Shown here: one piece after another, positions 60,245 through 64,000 of the stretch
How positions within the stretch are numbered: position 1 is the first letter of the stretch
Layout of the letters: every line of letters begins with the position of its first letter
Source of the DNA: Segetibacter sp.
GTDB lineage: Bacteria > Bacteroidota > Bacteroidia > Chitinophagales > Chitinophagaceae
Direction: 5' to 3'
Assembly (NCBI RefSeq): GCF_025963695.1
Contig: NZ_JAOQAH010000090.1
Location: 35,863 to 99,862 of the forward strand
Length of the DNA stretch: 64,000 nucleotides
Position numbers and translations under genes: made by a program
The notes under the pieces: generated by a model
Databases searched by the model: none
Told to the model about the DNA's origin: nothing
The model's input: the letters and a program-made list of their open reading frames with translations, nothing else

Positions 60245-62617
60245 TTAGAAGTTATATGTCCATGAGATGGAAGGTATAATTGTGCCTGCAACCGATAAGC
60301 GATAGGGAAACAGAACCACCGGGTTTCGCTGAAAAAAAATGGAATAGGCGTTCTGGTGAGCATACAAATTGTAAAAAGAGAAATTCAGTATGCTGTATCT
60401 TTTTTGTTCAGCGTATTTACGGGAAACATAGGAAAACCCCGCATCCAAACGATGGTAGTAGGGAAGCCGATCGAAGTTTCTTTTTGAATAGTTTGTCACT
60501 ATCGCACCGTTGTACGAATAATTTCCGTCAGGATACGTCGCCGGTCTGCCCGAAGTAAAAACAAAGTTGCAGTTGAAGCTCCAGCCGTTGCCGAGTTTCA
60601 GCTTTGTGATAATGGCAAGATTATGTGGCCTGTCTGAACTTGAAGGGTAATAAATACCTCCGTTCACTTGTTCTGCAGGAAATTTATTAAGGATTTGAAT
60701 TTGTGATTTTGAATAACTGTAATTAAACTGGCCGGTAAACTTTCCTGTGTTTTTTACAAGACTGAATTCTATACCATACCCCCGACCTCTTGCATTCAAC
60801 AAAGCACTTTCAATGTAATTGTTAAGTAACAATGTTGCTCCGTCTTTATAATCTACCATGTTTTGTATGGTTCGGTAATAAGTTTCAACCGAAACTTCGT
60901 ATTGGTTGTTGTTGAAGCTTTTTACCAGCCCTGCTGAGTACTGATCTCCTTTTTGTCCTTTCATATATGGGTCACTCAATTTCCAAAAGTCGACCGGCGA
61001 AATACCTGTTGTATTGGAGATAAGATGAAGAAATTGTTGTCCGCGGTTGTAGCTTACTTTAAAAGCTATATCACCTGATAATCCAATTTTCAATGAAACC
61101 CTCGGCTCAAATCCCCAGTAGTGTTTAATACTTTTATTCTTGCCGTAAACAGCCGAGTCGCTGATCGTCTCTTTCGAAAGTGGAACATCGGGCTGATATA
61201 GATAAACCGCTTTCGGTCCCAGGTAATCATAAGCTACATATCTCACTCCGGCTTGTAAACTAATATTACCTGAAAAGGCTATTTCGTCATTTATGAAAAA
61301 TGCCGTTTCGCGCCCCCGTTCTTTCTGAATAGAAAGCGGGTTTACAATGCTCGCAGCCGAAGACCGCTTTCTTTCACCGGGTGAAATACGATACAATATA
61401 TAGTCGGCCCCCGCCTCTATTTTATTTTTATCATTCAGGCTATATAAAAACGAAACTTTTGCCTGTTTTTGCTCAATCGAAGAAGTGAGTGTAAACTTAT
61501 AATCGTCCGCCAGGTTATTGACAGCAGAAGTGAACTTGCTATAGTTAGCATTGGTAAGTAGTGATAATTTGGAGGTTAGTAAAAAGCCACCGTTGAAAGA
61601 AATCAAATCGCTGTTCCAATGGTAAGAAGTAGCGGTGTCAAATTTAAATCGATCATAACTTTTATAACCCGTAACAGAGATCTTATTATCAGCACTAAAC
61701 GCATATTCGCTTTTGATGGTGGCGTCGTAAAAGAAAGCCCGGCTCTGGCCAAATTTTTCAGGCAAACGAGCCAAAACAAGATCGGGGTAAGCTGCCCTTA
61801 CACCTGCGGTAATTGAAAATTTATTTGTAACGATGGGGCCGTTAGCAAAAAATCGTGCACTAACAGGACTAATGCCAGTGGTATATTTCATTCTGTCAGA
61901 ACCGCCACTTTTTACTTTCATATTCAATAGCGAAGACACCCTTCCACCATACTGAGCGGGCATACTTCCCTTGTATAAAGTAACATCGTGGATCGCATCA
62001 GGACTTACTGAAGTAAAAAAGCCGAGTAAGTGAGAGGTGTTGAACAACGGTGCTCCGTCAACCAAAACCAGGTTTTGGTCTGTGTTGCCCCCGCGTACAT
62101 TAAAACCACCTGCACCTTCTCCCGCTGTTGTTATTCCCGGCTGTAGCGTAAGCGCCTTAATAATATCAGCTTCGCCCAAGATCAGCGGACTACGTTTAAT
62201 AAGTTCAGGATTTATTTTCGTAACATTCATTTCTACCGACTTAACCTTCGAACCTTCCCTGGTAGTATTTACCACTACTTCATCCAACGTTTCGTCTGCT
62301 CTTTTTTCGAGTGTTACTATCATTGGTTCATTGCTGGTTGAAAGATCTATTGTACGGCTTATACTTTTATAACCTATCGAAGAAATTGCTGCGGTAAATT
62401 TTGGACTACCGATAGAAATGCTGAAATATCCGCTGTCGTTAGTAGCCGTACCCCTCCTGGTTTCCTTAATAATAATGCTCGCATTTTTTATCGGTTCTTT
62501 TGTAACCGGATCCATAATCTTGCCGGTAAAAGTGTAAGTGTTTTGAGCAACACCCTGAATTGAAAAAGCAAGGAGAATAAAAAAGAGAACGTTTGCCGGG
62601 CAAGCTCTTTTTATCAT
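60245..62617 (-). CDS. TonB-dependent receptor with carboxypeptidase-regulatory-like domain
   Basis: 790 residues with signal peptide (about 1-25), an N-terminal CarboxypepD-reg-like domain ('FTGKIMDPVTKEPIKNASIIIKETRRGTATNDSGYFSI'), a plug ('LDEVVVNTTREGSKVKSVEMNVTKINPELIKRSPLILGEADIIKALTLQPGITTAGEGAGGFNVRGGNTDQNLVLVDGAPLFN') and a barrel. It is shorter than SusC proteins and is paired with DUF4249 rather than SusD. TonB-driven import of an unidentified ligand is expected. The short 5-nt link to DUF4249 marks one operon. Confidence 0.92.
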   Translation of the reverse strand: MIKRACPANVLFFILLAFSIQGVAQNTYTFTGKIMDPVTKEPIKNASIIIKETRRGTATNDSGYFSISIGSPKFTAAISSIGYKSISRTIDLSTSNEPMIVTLEKRADETLDEVVVNTTREGSKVKSVEMNVTKINPELIKRSPLILGEADIIKALTLQPGITTAGEGAGGFNVRGGNTDQNLVLVDGAPLFNTSHLLGFFTSVSPDAIHDVTLYKGSMPAQYGGRVSSLLNMKVKSGGSDRMKYTTGISPVSARFFANGPIVTNKFSITAGVRAAYPDLVLARLPEKFGQSRAFFYDATIKSEYAFSADNKISVTGYKSYDRFKFDTATSYHWNSDLISFNGGFLLTSKLSLLTNANYSKFTSAVNNLADDYKFTLTSSIEQKQAKVSFLYSLNDKNKIEAGADYILYRISPGERKRSSAASIVNPLSIQKERGRETAFFINDEIAFSGNISLQAGVRYVAYDYLGPKAVYLYQPDVPLSKETISDSAVYGKNKSIKHYWGFEPRVSLKIGLSGDIAFKVSYNRGQQFLHLISNTTGISPVDFWKLSDPYMKGQKGDQYSAGLVKSFNNNQYEVSVETYYRTIQNMVDYKDGATLLLNNYIESALLNARGRGYGIEFSLVKNTGKFTGQFNYSYSKSQIQILNKFPAEQVNGGIYYPSSSDRPHNLAIITKLKLGNGWSFNCNFVFTSGRPATYPDGNYSYNGAIVTNYSKRNFDRLPYYHRLDAGFSYVSRKYAEQKRYSILNFSFYNLYAHQNAYSIFFQRNPVVLFPYRLSVAGTIIPSISWTYNF

Positions 62618-62845
62618 TGAAGATTTTTTAGCTAAGCAGTAGTTTGTATGCTACCAATAAAGCTACGGAAAAATGTTGCCAGCGAAAGAATGCCAAGAAA
62701 AAGCGCTTTTTACGATATAGGTAAAAGGCCTTCTAAATACAGCAGTGCGGTGGACTATAGTACAGGTAGCAACGGTATGTAGCGTTGCAGATTTTTCAAC
62801 GCTGTTGCTAAATGCAATCCTGCTATTATGTTTGATTTGTATTTT

Positions 62846-64000
62846 TTAATCCATAATCCATTTTTCTGAAAAGCTTACATAAGCAATACTTTTAACTGCA
62901 GGCTTTCCTTCATTACCCGCAACCTGGTTTGTGTATGAAATGTGAATTCCCCCATCGGAGCCTTGTATAATAGCAGGATAGTGACCTCTCACTTCACTAC
63001 CTGGTGTTGCGTTAACAAGCATTTTTCTGTGTGGCCAGGTCATTCCTTCATCTTTTGAAAGCCAGACTGATAGCCGGTGTCTTCCTTCTTCAATATCATT
63101 ATGAATTATAATCCAGTTTCCACTTTTCAGCACAACAACATCAGCTGCAGTACCGGGATTGGGAATATCAGAGTCTTTTACCGTGCTCCATGTTTTACCC
63201 CGGTCATGCGAAATACTTTTCAATAATCGCTTTGGAGGAGGACCATTATCGCGCATGAAGGCAATAACAGAACTATCCCTGCCCAAAGCCAGTGTAGGTT
63301 GAATAGCGCCGGCACCAATTATCGGTTCACTAAAATGCCAGGTGTCACCCCAATCGTCAGTAATGGCTATCATCGAAAAATCAAGCCCGTCTGAGTAAAG
63401 GGGTAATAACATCCTGTTGCCTATGATAAGCGGTTTGTTACGTGTTTGCCAGCCAATCCTTCGCATTAGCGGATAACCGAGTTGCATTTTTACTTTTTCA
63501 TCTTTCTCATTTATATCTGTTCCATTCCTCACCAGGTTCATTCCCCTGGCAATATCCAGGTAATGTTCACGGGCAGTGTCCCACTTAGCTTTTGTAATTA
63601 CTCCACTTTTAAATTGGCCCGACGAATCAAGATATTGATAATAATCATCAAACTTTCTTTGAAGCGTTTTAACATACGCATCGTTTCTTCCAATACCATC
63701 AGCAGCGTTTCCATCGGGCTTTGTGTGAATCATATCCTGCCAGTTCCATAACGGGGAACCAGAGGCTTGCATATAATTATCACTTATTCGGTATTTCAGT
63801 ATAGAAGTTTCCCACTGGTAGGCCATAACCGTGTACCAAGCCAGCCATAGCCTTGACTTGCCATCAATGAAAAGCACCGGATTGATATCAGGAAATTCAG
63901 GTACATCTGCAAGAACAAACGGCTCTCCCCACTGGTGTGTTTTGTGATTGTACCGCGATCCTTTGATGGAAACATCATCCGCAGTACGTTCTCCGCTACC
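62846..64000 (-). CDS. sialidase/BNR-repeat-like protein (5' end beyond the window)
   Basis: The frame is open to position 64000 (385 codons), so the first in-window GTG is internal. Sialidase-type Asp-box repeats occur: 'AITDDWGDTWHFSEP', 'SISHDRGKTWSTVKD', 'WLSKDEGMTWPHRKM', and the N-terminal part has 'DINPVLFIDGKSRLWLAWYTVMAYQWETSILKYRIS'. The layout resembles exo-sialidase-like or 'sialidase family' hydrolases of Bacteroidota acting on non-sialic sugars. No catalytic Arg triad can be assigned from this portion alone. It is separated from the TonB receptor by 228 nt and is on the same strand. Confidence 0.8.
   Translation of the reverse strand, partial: GSGERTADDVSIKGSRYNHKTHQWGEPFVLADVPEFPDINPVLFIDGKSRLWLAWYTVMAYQWETSILKYRISDNYMQASGSPLWNWQDMIHTKPDGNAADGIGRNDAYVKTLQRKFDDYYQYLDSSGQFKSGVITKAKWDTAREHYLDIARGMNLVRNGTDINEKDEKVKMQLGYPLMRRIGWQTRNKPLIIGNRMLLPLYSDGLDFSMIAITDDWGDTWHFSEPIIGAGAIQPTLALGRDSSVIAFMRDNGPPPKRLLKSISHDRGKTWSTVKDSDIPNPGTAADVVVLKSGNWIIIHNDIEEGRHRLSVWLSKDEGMTWPHRKMLVNATPGSEVRGHYPAIIQGSDGGIHISYTNQVAGNEGKPAVKSIAYVSFSEKWIMD

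Overview
The window reads as a chromosomal segment of a Bacteroidota bacterium, most likely family Chitinophagaceae. The pointers are a SusC/SusD pair, a TonB receptor/DUF4249 pair, a type IX secretion (CHU_C) protein, DUF4251 and DUF1835 proteins, many Sec signal peptides and lipoboxes, AT-rich intergenic DNA, and near absence of Shine-Dalgarno sites. I found no rRNA, tRNA, CRISPR array, prophage or intact insertion sequence. Species assignment is inference from gene content only.

Layout. 0-12 kb is core: lolA (cut by the left edge), ftsK, a DUF4251 protein, parC, a three-gene operon (DUF1835, serine hydrolase, VOC) and parE. A broken MntA-HepT toxin-antitoxin relic lies between the VOC gene and parC. 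12-21 kb holds an HTH regulator next to a 22-bp perfect palindrome, a secreted beta-propeller protein, a second serine hydrolase, yggS, and a TPR / PstS-like / small membrane protein operon. 21-28 kb is redox and esterase related: a two-subunit molybdopterin dehydrogenase (IorAB type), an alpha/beta hydrolase with an erythromycin-esterase-family lipoprotein, and a membrane-anchored di-haem cytochrome c. 28-35 kb: an Fsr-like MFS pump, a methyltransferase pseudogene, a Tm-1-like gene followed by a PEP-hydrolase-family gene, an FG-GAP protein carrying a haem-c motif, and a TspO-like membrane protein. 35-43 kb: a PKD/CHU_C T9SS cargo protein, a beta-barrel, a DUF1330 protein, an alpha/beta hydrolase, an MFS transporter, an M28 peptidase and a metallo-hydrolase. 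44-48 kb is a small carbohydrate/plant-matter island: two secreted GH43 enzymes around a basic secretory protein. 48-50 kb has KTSC and DUF1003 proteins and a degraded cysteine desulfurase fragment. 50-64 kb: SusD/SusC, a DUF4062 protein with a Clp-N-like C-terminus, a GC-rich beta-helix protein, DUF4249/TonB receptor, and a sialidase-like gene cut by the right edge.

Two themes cut across this layout. First, a short imperfectly conserved repeat (24-bp core, about ten copies in either orientation, all outside genes) is scattered through the whole window in a CpG-rich and a CpG-depleted form. Second, several intergenic stretches are gene graveyards (MntA-HepT, methyltransferase, SufS). The best candidate for an undescribed system is the DUF4062/Clp-N-like protein at 55.7 kb; the repeat family and the palindrome beside the HTH regulator come next.
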